Shown here: piece by piece, positions 25,907 to 35,307 of the stretch | Layout of the letters: each line of letters begins with the position of its first letter | How positions within the stretch are numbered: position 1 is the first letter of the stretch | Source: Rhodocyclaceae bacterium | GTDB lineage: Bacteria > Pseudomonadota > Gammaproteobacteria > Burkholderiales > Rhodocyclaceae | DNA: 64,000 bases | Direction of reading: 5' to 3' | NCBI GenBank assembly: GCA_023230455.1 | Contig: JALNXH010000007.1 | Span: forward strand, 1-64,000 | Translations under genes and position numbers: made by a program | The notes under the pieces: generated by a model | The model's input: only the letters and a program-made list of their open reading frames with translations | What the model was told of the DNA's origin: nothing | The model's database searches: none

Positions 25907-27154
25907 TCATCGCTCCAGTTCAGTAAAGGAAAGATAGGGCAGCGGATCGCCGTTGCGCACCGTCTGTTCGGGCTCGATGATCGCCAATCCGTCCGACCAT
26001 ACCGCGGAGGCCAGGACCCCCGACCCCTGATGGCGGAACGGCATGAGCTGCCCGTTCTCCACCCGCACACGGAGGAATTCGCGCCGCGGATCGCCGCGCA
26101 GCCAGTCGAACCCGGCGGGCAGCATCTGCGCTTGCGGCGCACGTTCGGCGGAACCCTGACAGCGCCGCAGGAACGGTCGCACCAGGACGAGGAAAGTGAC
26201 GAACGCCGCCACCGGGTTGCCCGGCAGGCCAACGAACGCGGCGTTGCCGACGCGGCCGAAGGCCAGCGGCTTGCCGGGTTTGATGGCGATCTTCCACAGG
26301 TCGAGTTCGCCTTCCGCCTTCACCGCCGCCTTGACGTGATCCTCTTCGCCGACCGAGACGCCGCCGGAGGTAAGGATGACGTCGCATTTTGCCGCACCGT
26401 CGCGCAGCGACGCACGCGTCGCATCGAGTTTGTCGGCGACGATCCCCAGATCGGTGACGATGCAGCCGCACTGCTCGAGCAGGCCGCGCAGCAGGTAACG
26501 ATTGGAGTTGTAGATGGCTCCGGGACGCAACGCTTCGCCCGGCTGCACCAGTTCGTCGCCGGTGGAGAACAGTGCCACGCGCAGGCGCCGCAGCACCGGC
26601 ACGCGGGCCACGCCGATCGACGCCAGCAAGCCCAGTGCCTGCGGCGTCAGTAGAGCACCGGCGGCCAGCACTTCCTGTCCGGCGGCGATGTCCTCGCCTG
26701 CACGGCGGATATTCTCGCCGCTGCGCGGCAGATGATCGATGGCGACCTTGTCGCCGCTGTGGCGGCACAGCTCCTGCATCACCACCGCATCGGCGCCCTC
26801 TGGAACCGGTGCGCCGGTAAAGATGCGTGCCGCGGTGCCAGCGGCCAGCGTATGGCCGATGCTGCCGGCAGGAATGCGCTGGCTGACGGTCAGCGTCGTA
26901 CCGGCGGCCGGAATGTCGGCGCAACGCACGGCATAACCGTCCATCGCGCTGTTGTTCAGGGGCGGCACGGAAATCGAGGATACCTGCGGTGCGGCCAGTA
27001 TTCTCCCCAGCGCCACTTCCAGGGCCACCTGCTCGGTGGTCTCAAGCGGCCGTGCCGCCGCCAGCAATTGCTGCAACGCCTGTTCGTAACTCAGCATCGG
27101 TTCATCAATCCAGTCCAGTCGGTCGGTGTTCGGCAACGGCGGCGATGTTCGCAT
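25907..27154 (-). CDS. moeA: Molybdopterin molybdenumtransferase MoeA
   Basis: The 415-residue protein has NNSAMDGYAV, RIFTGAPVPEGADAVVMQE, STGDELVQPGE, ILTSGGVSVGEEDHVK and KPLAFGR with GLPGNPVAAFV, all MoeA signatures. It inserts molybdate into adenylylated molybdopterin. The ATG at 27152-27154 gives an extended N-terminus; MLSYEQALQQ (27097) is also possible, and neither has a strong ribosome site. It is the first gene of moeA-moaD-moaE. Confidence 0.95.
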   Translation of the reverse strand: MRTSPPLPNTDRLDWIDEPMLSYEQALQQLLAAARPLETTEQVALEVALGRILAAPQVSSISVPPLNNSAMDGYAVRCADIPAAGTTLTVSQRIPAGSIGHTLAAGTAARIFTGAPVPEGADAVVMQELCRHSGDKVAIDHLPRSGENIRRAGEDIAAGQEVLAAGALLTPQALGLLASIGVARVPVLRRLRVALFSTGDELVQPGEALRPGAIYNSNRYLLRGLLEQCGCIVTDLGIVADKLDATRASLRDGAAKCDVILTSGGVSVGEEDHVKAAVKAEGELDLWKIAIKPGKPLAFGRVGNAAFVGLPGNPVAAFVTFLVLVRPFLRRCQGSAERAPQAQMLPAGFDWLRGDPRREFLRVRVENGQLMPFRHQGSGVLASAVWSDGLAIIEPEQTVRNGDPLPYLSFTELER

Positions 27155-27198
27155 ACCCTATGCCGCCGCACCATGATTTCAATCAGGGTTTCCCCGGC

Positions 27199-28410
27199 TC
27201 AGGCCACCACGGCCGGTGCAAAACCGCCGCCGGGCGTGCGGAAGTTGGTGGTCTGCCCCTGCCACAGCCGCGCCGCGATCAATTGCAGCTTGCCGGCATA
27301 GGCGTAGCAACGCAAATCGTACTTGAGGTCGACCTCGGCGCCATCGTCGGTGAACACTTTCCGTGTCGCCGGAGGCACCAGTGCCTGGGCGACATAATCG
27401 CCGGCCAGAATGTCCACAAAGACGCCGCGGGTGACGTTGAGGCCTCGGTACACCGCCTTCGACCCGTAACCCGAGGCGGGCTTGAAGAACAGTCCTTTGC
27501 GTCGCTGCCAAAGCTCCTCGCCACGGTCGGCAACGACGATTTCGGTCGTCGGCACCACCGCCGCAATCGCCGCTCGGTCGGCAGCGGCAACGCCGATGCT
27601 CCGCAGCCAGGCCGCATCGCTCAGCAATACCAGGTTGCGCTTGTCGGCGAACAGCGCATAGGTGCGCGGGTCGGGGGTAACGATGGTTACGGCGGCGGCG
27701 CAGGCGTCGCTCAGCGCGCGATGTGCCGGATGCTTCAAGGCGAAATCGGTCAGCCGGTTGTAGACCAGATCGACACGCCGCCCGCCGAACCAGAGGGCGG
27801 ATTCGCGATAGTCGAGCTGCGTCGGATCGCAAATCAGCGCTTCGATGCCGCGCGCGCGGAACAGGTCGCGGGCCATTTCGAATTCGGGCAAAAAGAACTG
27901 CTCGGCCGGCGAGTCATCGACGATGGCGATGCGGGCAGGCCGCCCGTCGCGGCCCGCGGCCTGCCATTCGGCGATGAACATGCGGAACATTGCATCTTCC
28001 AGCTCGTCGGCGTTCGGCAGGTATTCCGCCGCCGGAGTATCCGCCCGCTGCGCCCTGAGCAGCTCGATATTGATCAGGGCGCCGCCGGCATTGGTGTTGA
28101 TCTCGATCAGTTGCGGCCCGGCTGCGGTGATATGAAAGTCATAGCCAAAAAAAACGCCGCGACCGCCGGCCGAAACAGCCGGCTCCTCGGTCCGACCCAG
28201 CGTGGCCTGCTGCCATCCCGGCAACTGCGCTGCACGCTCGATGGCGGCGACGGCCTCCGCCATGGCCCGCAGATGCGTCGCGGCGAGGAAAACGCGGGTA
28301 TCGGAGAACATGCCCGGACAGCGCGCCAGCAGCGGCGACGCCCGCGCGCGGTCAAGGCAGCCGCCGAGCGGGACGGCATTCAGCGCAGCAGTTTCGGCGA
28401 TCGATTTCAT
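27199..28410 (-). CDS. Uncharacterised ATP-grasp-like protein
   Basis: The protein has 403 residues. An N-terminal segment contains FFGYDFHITAAGPQLIEINTNAGGAL, where an ATP-grasp enzyme would bind Mg via Glu/Asn. A central flavodoxin-like part has IAIVDDSPAEQFFLPEF and DLVYNRLTDFAL, and a C-terminal part has GLFFKPASGYGSKAVYRG, a glycine-rich nucleotide loop with preceding Lys. The order (metal-binding motif before the nucleotide loop) suggests a permuted ATP-grasp fold. Substrate is unknown; peptide or amine ligation is only analogy. Its ATG overlaps the end of the helicase gene by 4 bp, so the two are co-expressed. Confidence 0.7.
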   Translation of the reverse strand: MKSIAETAALNAVPLGGCLDRARASPLLARCPGMFSDTRVFLAATHLRAMAEAVAAIERAAQLPGWQQATLGRTEEPAVSAGGRGVFFGYDFHITAAGPQLIEINTNAGGALINIELLRAQRADTPAAEYLPNADELEDAMFRMFIAEWQAAGRDGRPARIAIVDDSPAEQFFLPEFEMARDLFRARGIEALICDPTQLDYRESALWFGGRRVDLVYNRLTDFALKHPAHRALSDACAAAVTIVTPDPRTYALFADKRNLVLLSDAAWLRSIGVAAADRAAIAAVVPTTEIVVADRGEELWQRRKGLFFKPASGYGSKAVYRGLNVTRGVFVDILAGDYVAQALVPPATRKVFTDDGAEVDLKYDLRCYAYAGKLQLIAARLWQGQTTNFRTPGGGFAPAVVA

Positions 28411-30368
28411 GCTGCGAAGTCTAGCCCGGCAGCAGCGAAGAAGGCCTCTACCTCTGCAATGTCGCGGGTCCGCCGCATCGGCGGCAGCGAACGCCAGACT
28501 GTCTTGCCATAAGGTTTCGAGACCAGCCGCGGATCGCAGATCATCAATACGCCGCGGTCGCTCTCGTCGCGAATCAGCCGCCCGGCGCCTTGCTTCATGC
28601 TGATCACGGTGCGCGGCAGCTGGTATTCAAAAAAGGCATTGCGCCCCTGCTTCTTCAGATGGTCGATGCGCGCCGCCAGCACCGGATCGTCGGGCGGTGC
28701 GAACGGCAGCTTGTCGATCGCCACCAGCGATAGCGCCTCGCCGCGCACGTCCACGCCTTCCCAGAAGCTCTGGCTGGCTACCAGCACGGCGTTGCCGAGG
28801 CGGCGAAAGCGCTCCAGCAATTCGCTGCGTGAACCCTCGCCCTGCAACAGCAGCGGCATCTCGATGCCGGCATCGGCAATACGCTGCTGTAGAAGTTCGT
28901 GCATCCGGCGCATCGCGCGCAGCGAGGTGCACAACACGAAGGCACGCCCCTGCGATGCGCGTAGAGCCGGCCAGATCGTCTCAGCGACGGCATCGTGGTA
29001 GTCCGGTGCGTTCGGGTCGGGCAGCCCGGTCGGGCAATACAGCAGGCTGTTGGCTTCGTATTCGAACGGGCTGCCCCACTGCGCGGTTTCCGCCTGCTCC
29101 AACCCCAGTTCGGCACAGTAATGGGAAAAATCGCCGCCCACTGCCAGGGTGGCCGACGTGAAGATCCAGGCGCGGGGATGTCCTTCGAGCTGCCGGCGGA
29201 AGATATCGGCCACCGAAAGCGGCGTCATGTTCAGCGCCAACGCCTGGCTGAACACCTCGACCCAGCGCACGTAGCTCTCGCCCGCTGCCGCGCCGGCAGG
29301 ATCGGCGCTGCGCCACTGTTTCAGGCGCAGCACCAGCTCGCCGGCGCGACGCGCACAGCTGTCGATGCCCTCGCTGCGTCCGGCTTGGGCTTCCAAGTGG
29401 CGCAATACGCCGGTCAGGTTTTTTTCCAGGGTATCGAGAGAGTCGCGGAAATCGCTTTCAGCGGTCAGTCGCTCACCGGGGAAACGGGCGTTTTCCGCCT
29501 TCACCGCGAGCCGCAGATCGCGCGCGGCCTTATCCAGCAGTCGCACCGCATCCTGCAACGGAGCGTAATCCTTGGCCGCGGCAATACCTTCGTCGCGCGC
29601 ATCGCGGGCCAGTTCGACGAGCTGGGCAGTGCCCAGACTCTGGCCGAAGAACAGCCCGGCAACCTCTGGCAACTGATGCGCCTCGTCGAAGATCACCGCG
29701 TTGCAGGCGGGCAGCAGTTCGCCCAGGCCGTCGTCCTTGAGCATCACATCGGCGAAGAACAGATGGTGGTTCACCACCACCAGGTCGGCGCTCAGCGCTT
29801 CGCGGCGGGCGTTGAGGACAAAACACTCCTTGACCTGCGGACAGTCCTGACCGAGACAGTTGTCGCGCGTCGAGGTGGCCAGCATCCAGGCCGCCGAATT
29901 TTCAGGGACCGAGTCCAGGTCAGCCTTGTCGCCACTCTTGCTGGCTTTGGCAAAGCGGGCGATGGTACGCAAATGCCCCGCTTCGGTCCGGCTCGCCAGC
30001 CGCCCCTCGCTCATCGCGCGTTCCAGGTGGTACGGGCAGACATAATTGGCGCGGCCTTTGAGCAGGGCGACCGTGACGCCGACCTTGAGCGCGTCGCGCA
30101 GCACCGGCAGGTCGCGGCGGAAGAGCTGGTCCTGCAAGGTTTTGGTGCCGGTGGAGACGATGATCTTGCCCCCCGAACGCAAGGCCGGAGCGAGATACGC
30201 GAAGGTCTTGCCGGTTCCGGTGCCGGCTTCGGCGACAAACACTCGGTTCTCACGCAGCGCCGCCTCGATGCGGAGCGCCATTTCCAGTTGCTGGGCGCGC
30301 GGACGATATCCGGGAATGGCCTGAGCCAGCGGGCCGCTGGCGGAAAAGACGTCGTCGAGGGGGGACAT
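28407..30368 (-). CDS. dinG: DinG/YoaA-type iron-sulfur DNA helicase
   Basis: This protein of about 653 residues is of the XPD/DinG superfamily 2 group. Motif I is AEAGTGTGKT, the DEAH box is VIFDEAHQLPE, and four cysteines (YVCPYH, NCLGQDC, KECF) form the Fe-S cluster site between them. The helicase C-terminal domain has QSFWEGVDVRGE and QGAGRLIRDESDRG. It unwinds damaged or replication-conflict DNA 5' to 3'. The start is uncertain (30368, 30410 or 30440) with no clear ribosome site. The 3' end overlaps the ATP-grasp gene. Confidence 0.93.
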   Translation of the reverse strand: MSPLDDVFSASGPLAQAIPGYRPRAQQLEMALRIEAALRENRVFVAEAGTGTGKTFAYLAPALRSGGKIIVSTGTKTLQDQLFRRDLPVLRDALKVGVTVALLKGRANYVCPYHLERAMSEGRLASRTEAGHLRTIARFAKASKSGDKADLDSVPENSAAWMLATSTRDNCLGQDCPQVKECFVLNARREALSADLVVVNHHLFFADVMLKDDGLGELLPACNAVIFDEAHQLPEVAGLFFGQSLGTAQLVELARDARDEGIAAAKDYAPLQDAVRLLDKAARDLRLAVKAENARFPGERLTAESDFRDSLDTLEKNLTGVLRHLEAQAGRSEGIDSCARRAGELVLRLKQWRSADPAGAAAGESYVRWVEVFSQALALNMTPLSVADIFRRQLEGHPRAWIFTSATLAVGGDFSHYCAELGLEQAETAQWGSPFEYEANSLLYCPTGLPDPNAPDYHDAVAETIWPALRASQGRAFVLCTSLRAMRRMHELLQQRIADAGIEMPLLLQGEGSRSELLERFRRLGNAVLVASQSFWEGVDVRGEALSLVAIDKLPFAPPDDPVLAARIDHLKKQGRNAFFEYQLPRTVISMKQGAGRLIRDESDRGVLMICDPRLVSKPYGKTVWRSLPPMRRTRDIAEVEAFFAAAGLDFAA

Positions 30369-30479
30369 GGGGCGCGGAATGGTAACATGCGCCCCTGCCG
30401 GATTATCCATGCGCGACATAAGGCTTCGGCAACGCCGCATTTTCAGTTTTTCGCCTTCCTACGGTTCCCGACTGCTCCC

Positions 30480-32105
30480 ATGCTTACTCCCCGCACCATC
30501 CGCGGCAAGCTGCTTTGCGTTCTGCTGCTCTCCATCATCGGTTTCCTGGTTGTCACAGCGATCGCCCTGGTTACCGAACGCTCGACCCTGATGCTCGACC
30601 GCGAAACGAAAACCCGCCATTTGGTCGAGGCCGCCACCACCCTGGTGGCCCATTACCACGACTTGCAAAACAAGGGCCAACTGACTGAAGCCGACGCCAA
30701 GACGGCGGCTATTGAAGCCCTGCGCGCAATGCGCTACGAAAAAAGCGAGTATTTCTGGGTGAACGACATGACCCCGACCATGGTCATGCATCCGTTCAAA
30801 CCCGAGCTGGAAGGAAAAAGCCTTGCCGACTTCAAAGATCCGAGCGGGTTGGCGGTTTTCGTCGAATTTGCCGAGACGGTCAAACGCGATGGCGCCGGTT
30901 TCGTCCACTATCTCTGGCCCAAGCCGGGCTTCGATCAGCCGGTACCCAAGGTGTCCTACGTGTCGGGTTTTCAGCCCTGGGGCTGGGTAATAGGCTCGGG
31001 CATCTATCTCGACGATGTGAATAGCATCTTCCGTGAGCGGGCGATCGAACTGATCGCCACAGTCCTGGCTGGTTCGTTACTGATCACCACGATGCTGATG
31101 CTGCTGATCCGCAGCATTTCGCGTCCCATCGACGAGATTCGCAAGGTAATGCGGTCGATCGGCGAGACCCAGGATCTTTCGCGCCGCGTCGATACCCGCA
31201 ATCGCGACGAAATCGCCGAAATCGGCCGCGCCTTCAACGACATGGTCGGCAGCTTTCAGGATCTGATCCGCCGCGTCATGGACAGCGCCCACGAAGTCAT
31301 GGAGTTGTCCTCGCGCGTCGCTGCCTCGGCCCATCACGTCGCACTGAGCTCGGACGAGCAAAACCAAGCTTCGGGATCGATGGCGGCGGCCATCGAGGAA
31401 ACCAAGGCCAGTATCGAACAGGTGGCAAGCAACTCCAGCGACGCCCACCAGATCGCCGAAAGGGCCGGCTCGCTGGCACAGCAGGGGGAGGAAATCGTCG
31501 CCAATGCGGCCGGCGAAATGAGCCGCATCGCCGTCGCGGTAACGAGCTCCGCACAACGCATCGAGACGCTGGGCGAAATGTCGAATCAGATCGTCTCCAT
31601 CGTTAACGTAATCCGCGAAATCGCCGACCAGACCAATCTGCTGGCGCTCAACGCCGCCATCGAGGCCGCCCGCGCCGGTGAACAGGGCCGCGGCTTCGCC
31701 GTGGTTGCCGACGAGGTGCGCAAGCTGGCGGAGCGCACGGCGCAGTCCACGCTGGAAATCGGCCGTACCATCGAAGGCATTCGCAGCGGCACGCTGGAAG
31801 CCGTAAACAGCATGCACGAAGGCAGCGCTCGGGTGCAGGGAGGGGTGACGCTGACCGAAAAAGCCGGCAAGTCGATGGCCGAAATCCGCGTCGGCGCCGG
31901 CCAGGTCATCGCCGCGGTGAGCGACATCGCGCTGGCCATGCAGGAGCAGAGTGCGGCCACTAACCTGGTGGTGGAGAACGTGGATCGCATCGTTACCATG
32001 GCCGAGCGCAACAACGCCGACACCAACGAAATCGCCCAAAACGCAGAGCAACTGGAAAAACTCGCTGGATCGCTGACCAGGATGGTGGATCAATTCAAGG
32101 TCTGA
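30480..32105 (+). CDS. Methyl-accepting chemotaxis protein (Cache sensor)
   Basis: The protein has 541 residues. An N-terminal helix (about 10-30), a single-Cache-2-type periplasmic sensor (about 40-190, with YFWVNDMTPTMVMHPFKPEL and GWVIGSGIYLDD), a second helix (about 193-213), HAMP (about 214-268) and a signalling domain with hairpin tip EIADQTNLLALNAAIEAARA are present. Such sensors often bind small carboxylates. I placed the start at the ATG giving a membrane helix; a much longer open frame upstream is antisense to the helicase gene and not real. Confidence 0.92.
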   Translation: MLTPRTIRGKLLCVLLLSIIGFLVVTAIALVTERSTLMLDRETKTRHLVEAATTLVAHYHDLQNKGQLTEADAKTAAIEALRAMRYEKSEYFWVNDMTPTMVMHPFKPELEGKSLADFKDPSGLAVFVEFAETVKRDGAGFVHYLWPKPGFDQPVPKVSYVSGFQPWGWVIGSGIYLDDVNSIFRERAIELIATVLAGSLLITTMLMLLIRSISRPIDEIRKVMRSIGETQDLSRRVDTRNRDEIAEIGRAFNDMVGSFQDLIRRVMDSAHEVMELSSRVAASAHHVALSSDEQNQASGSMAAAIEETKASIEQVASNSSDAHQIAERAGSLAQQGEEIVANAAGEMSRIAVAVTSSAQRIETLGEMSNQIVSIVNVIREIADQTNLLALNAAIEAARAGEQGRGFAVVADEVRKLAERTAQSTLEIGRTIEGIRSGTLEAVNSMHEGSARVQGGVTLTEKAGKSMAEIRVGAGQVIAAVSDIALAMQEQSAATNLVVENVDRIVTMAERNNADTNEIAQNAEQLEKLAGSLTRMVDQFKV

Positions 32106-32177
32106 TTGTGGATTGGGCCTCTGGCGCAAAGCAGGCGCGCGTGCTAGCGTATAAACAGTGTTTACCGGGAGCAGATC

Positions 32178-32423
32178 ATGATCGACGCCATCGCCAGTTC
32201 CACCGCTAGCCCCAGTAGCGGCTCCGTCAGCGGCGGTCGCCCGACGCAGACCAGCGTGACCGAGGCCCCGCCGCCGCGCGAGGAAGCGAAGCCGGCTGAA
32301 ATAACGGAAACCCGCGAGGAGTCGACCAAGGTCAGCCTCAGCGGCAAGGAAGCCGAGCCGAACACGGCCGACTTCAACGCCAAGCCGGTGCAGCAATACC
32401 AGGCGGTTTCCGCACTGCGCTGA
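32178..32423 (+). CDS. Small disordered hypothetical protein
   Basis: This 81-residue protein is rich in Ser, Pro, Glu and Thr (SSTASPSSGSVSGGRP, APPPREEAKPAE) and so probably disordered, with a C-terminal KVSLSGKEAEPN segment. GGGAGC precedes the ATG and a strong terminator follows (32451-32477), which supports a real gene. No family is recognised. Confidence 0.6.
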   Translation: MIDAIASSTASPSSGSVSGGRPTQTSVTEAPPPREEAKPAEITETREESTKVSLSGKEAEPNTADFNAKPVQQYQAVSALR

Positions 32424-32450
32424 TTCGCGCCAGGCATTGCCGTTCGCCAT

Positions 32451-32477
32451 CGGGGCCCGTGCGGCCCCGCGTTTTTT
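32451..32477 (+). terminator. Rho-independent terminator
   Basis: A 7-bp GC stem CGGGGCC (32451-32457) / GGCCCCG (32463-32469) with a 5-base loop is followed by CGTTTTTT. It would end transcripts of the chemoreceptor and the small downstream gene before mnmC. Confidence 0.88.
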
Positions 32478-32503
32478 ATAGTTCCCCGATTGATTTCAGG
32501 TTA

Positions 32504-34453
32504 ATGGCCGCCCGCCCCGCCCCCGCCATCGTTCCCGCGCGCCTCGAATTCAACCCGCAGGGCATTCCGCTCTCTGCCGCCTATAACGACGTCTATCACT
32601 CGGCCGACGGCGGGTTGGAGCAGGCACGCCACGTGTTTATCCGCGGCAATGCCCTGCCTGGACGCTGGCAGCAACGCCGCCTGTTCACGGTGCTGGAAAC
32701 CGGGTTCGGCCTCGGACTGAATTTCCTCGCCACCTGGCAGGCCTGGCGCGACGACCCACAACGCTGCGAGCGCCTGCATTTCGTTTCGACGGAACTCCAT
32801 CCCTTCCGCCGCGAGGATCTGGATATCCTGCACCGGCGCTGGCCCGAACTTGCCGCGCTGGCCCGGCAACTGCACGACGCTTGGCCGCCGCTGACGCCGG
32901 GATTTCACCGCCTGCTGCTCGATGGCGGGCGCGTCACCCTGACCCTGCTGCTGGGCGATGCGGCAACGCAATTGCCAACCCTTGCCGCCCGTGCCGATGC
33001 GCTCTACCTGGATGGCTTCGCCCCGGCGCGCAATCCCGGGCTGTGGCTACCGATGCTGCTGCGCAGCGCCACCCGACTCTGTGCTACCGACGCCACGCTG
33101 GCGACCTGGAGCGTCGCCATTAATGTCCGGGAGACCCTTGTCCGAGAAGGGTGGGCCCTGGAAAAACGCCCCGGGTTCGGCCGCAAGCGCGAGATGCTGT
33201 GCGGCCGGTTGCACAGTCGCCGGCCGATTCGAGCGTCCTTGGCTACAGCGACCGTCGCCTGCCGGCGAGCTCTGGTGATCGGAGCCGGGGTCGCCGGCTG
33301 CGCGATAGCCGAGCGGCTCGCCGCGCGGGGCTGGGCGGTGCATCTGCTGGAACGACACGACGCTCCGGCGCAGGAGGCATCGGGCAATCCGGCCGGCCTG
33401 CTGCACCCGGCGATTTCGGGCGACGACAATGCAATGGCGCGAATCGTCCGCGCCAGCCATCTTTACGCTTTCCGCTTGTTGCAGACGCTGGGCGCCATCG
33501 ACCCGACGCTGGCCTGGTCGCCCTGCGGCATCCTGCAAGTGGCGCGCGATGCCGCGCAGGAAGCCGAGCAGCGCAAGACCTGCGCGACCCTCGGTTTTCC
33601 CGACGACTACGTGCGCTTCGTCACCCGTGCACAGGCCGAGGTCCTTGCCGGAACCCGCCTTCCCGCCGGCGGCTGGCACTATCCGGGCGGCGCCTGGGTC
33701 AGCCCGCCGACGCTATGCCGGGCGTTGTTGCGCCGTGGCGGCGAGCGCATCGTCGCCCGCTATCGCTGCGAGGTCGCGCAATTGCAGCCAACGGACGACG
33801 GCTGGCGGGCACTCGATGCGGCCGGTACCGCGCTGGCCGAAGCGCCGCTGGCGATTCTCGCCAACGCCTACGACGTCCTCCGTCTGCGGCCGGACTGCGT
33901 ACTGCCGCTGACGCGGATTCGCGGCCAGGTCAGCTTCCTGCCCGAAGATGCCCTGCCCGACCTCCGGCTGGCGCTGTGCGGCAACGGCTACGTCACGCCC
34001 GCGGCGGCAGGCATGCACTGCTTCGGCGCCACCTACGACCTCGACGACGACGATCCCCAGCCCCGCGCCGACAGCCACGCCGTCAATCTGGGGCATCTGC
34101 GCGCATTGCTGCCCGAAGCCGATCTGTCGGGTTTCGTCGCCGCGACGCTGCCCGGCCGCGTCGGCTTCCGTACCGCCGCGCGCGACCGGATGCCCCTGGT
34201 TGGCAGCCTGCCCGACGTTACGGCGCCGCTGCGCCTCGGCGCACAACTGTCCCAGGTTTCGCGCCTGTCCGGCCTGCACGTCCTGACCGGCCTCGGCAGC
34301 CGCGGCATGGTGTTCGCCCCGCTGGCGGCCGAACTACTGGCGGCGCAACTGGAGGACGAGCCGCTGCCGTTGGAGCGCAAACTGGTCGATGCCCTCGACC
34401 CGGCGCGATTTCTATTGCGTGAACAACGCCGGGGCGGCTTGCCCGCGAAGTAA
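32504..34453 (+). CDS. mnmC: Bifunctional tRNA 5-methylaminomethyl-2-thiouridine enzyme MnmC
   Basis: The protein has 649 residues. The N-terminal methyltransferase domain (about 1-240) has FTVLETGFGLGLNFLATWQAW and YLDGFAPARNPGLW. The C-terminal FAD oxidoreductase domain (about 260-630) has VIGAGVAGCAIAERLAARGW and GLGSRGMVFAPLAAELLA. The two domains remove the carboxymethyl group and then methylate U34 of certain tRNAs. The fused form is standard in gamma- and betaproteobacteria. The ATG at 32504 comes just after a terminator. Confidence 0.95.
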   Translation: MAARPAPAIVPARLEFNPQGIPLSAAYNDVYHSADGGLEQARHVFIRGNALPGRWQQRRLFTVLETGFGLGLNFLATWQAWRDDPQRCERLHFVSTELHPFRREDLDILHRRWPELAALARQLHDAWPPLTPGFHRLLLDGGRVTLTLLLGDAATQLPTLAARADALYLDGFAPARNPGLWLPMLLRSATRLCATDATLATWSVAINVRETLVREGWALEKRPGFGRKREMLCGRLHSRRPIRASLATATVACRRALVIGAGVAGCAIAERLAARGWAVHLLERHDAPAQEASGNPAGLLHPAISGDDNAMARIVRASHLYAFRLLQTLGAIDPTLAWSPCGILQVARDAAQEAEQRKTCATLGFPDDYVRFVTRAQAEVLAGTRLPAGGWHYPGGAWVSPPTLCRALLRRGGERIVARYRCEVAQLQPTDDGWRALDAAGTALAEAPLAILANAYDVLRLRPDCVLPLTRIRGQVSFLPEDALPDLRLALCGNGYVTPAAAGMHCFGATYDLDDDDPQPRADSHAVNLGHLRALLPEADLSGFVAATLPGRVGFRTAARDRMPLVGSLPDVTAPLRLGAQLSQVSRLSGLHVLTGLGSRGMVFAPLAAELLAAQLEDEPLPLERKLVDALDPARFLLREQRRGGLPAK

Positions 34454-34526
34454 CAAATCGTTGCCGCCGTCAGCCGCGGGAGTCGAGCTGCGTTAGATGT
34501 GCTATTCCACAACAGGAGGCCCCATC

Positions 34527-35210
34527 ATGGACACCCCCCTCAAACCCCGCCTACATCCGATACTCTGGGCCGCCGCGCTTGCGGTGATCGCCGCGGCGTT
34601 GGGCGTGATCGGATCGACGACCGGATGGCTGCAGGCGAGCCCGGCGGACACACCCGCGGTTGGCCCCCCCGTCGCCCTGGCTGAAGTCGACAAGCCGGCG
34701 GTCGCGGCGTCTGCTGCAAGCGCACCGGCCACCGAGCGCAAAACGTCTGTGGTGGTGCCCAAGCCCCGCCCGCGCCCGCAACCGGCGCCGAGTGCCGCGC
34801 ATATCCCGCTCGCGTCCGCCACCCTTCCAGACGGCGACAGGCCCCCACCGCCCCGCGACTATCCTGCGCCGCCGCGCTGCGACGAATGCGGCACGGTGGA
34901 AACGATCCGCGCGATCGCCCGCGAAGGCGACGGCTCGGGCCTCGGTGCTGTCGCCGGCGGCGTGGTTGGCGGCGCGCTGGGCAACAACATCGGAGACGGC
35001 AACGGCCGCACGCTGGCAACGCTCGCCGGGGTCATCGGCGGCGCACTGCTCGGCAACAAGATCGAAAAGGATCAGAAGAAAACAGCGCTCTACGAAATAT
35101 CGATCCGCATGGAAGACGGCACCCGCAGCGTTGTCACCTCAGAAACCCGCCCGGCATGGCAAATGGGGGATGCGGTGCGCGTGCGCAACGGTAGCATCGT
35201 GTCGCGCTGA
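34527..35210 (+). CDS. Glycine-zipper (17 kDa antigen/SlyB-like) envelope protein
   Basis: The protein has 227 residues. One N-terminal membrane helix (about 11-30), a long Ala/Pro-rich spacer (PKPRPRPQPAPSAAH) and a glycine-zipper segment GAVAGGVVGGALGNNIG with GVIGGALLGNKIEK (about 140-185) precede a C-terminal beta-domain (YEISIRMEDGTRSVV). This is the glycine-zipper 2TM arrangement of SlyB-like proteins. The Pro-rich linker suggests it spans the periplasm. AGGAGG precedes the ATG. CDECG before the zipper could form a disulfide. Confidence 0.82.
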   Translation: MDTPLKPRLHPILWAAALAVIAAALGVIGSTTGWLQASPADTPAVGPPVALAEVDKPAVAASAASAPATERKTSVVVPKPRPRPQPAPSAAHIPLASATLPDGDRPPPPRDYPAPPRCDECGTVETIRAIAREGDGSGLGAVAGGVVGGALGNNIGDGNGRTLATLAGVIGGALLGNKIEKDQKKTALYEISIRMEDGTRSVVTSETRPAWQMGDAVRVRNGSIVSR

Positions 35211-35307
35211 GCCCTTCCAGGACCGGCTTGTCGCAGCGCCCCGCCATGCGGTATGAGGGCTTGGGGGCTTCGACAAGTTCGGCCCAAACGGTGGAAGCGT
35301 TGTTTTC

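Noticed and set aside
28995..30479. Long plus-strand open frame reading into the chemoreceptor gene
   Set aside because: It is antisense to the DinG-type helicase, with helicase-typical codon use on the other strand; the receptor starts at 30480 where the membrane helix begins.
35250..35300. Possible dispersed repeat (CTTCGACAAGTTCGGCC) near the gltX end, and a similar one near 47850
   Set aside because: Only short and imperfect similarity between the two; no target duplication or inverted ends that would define an element.
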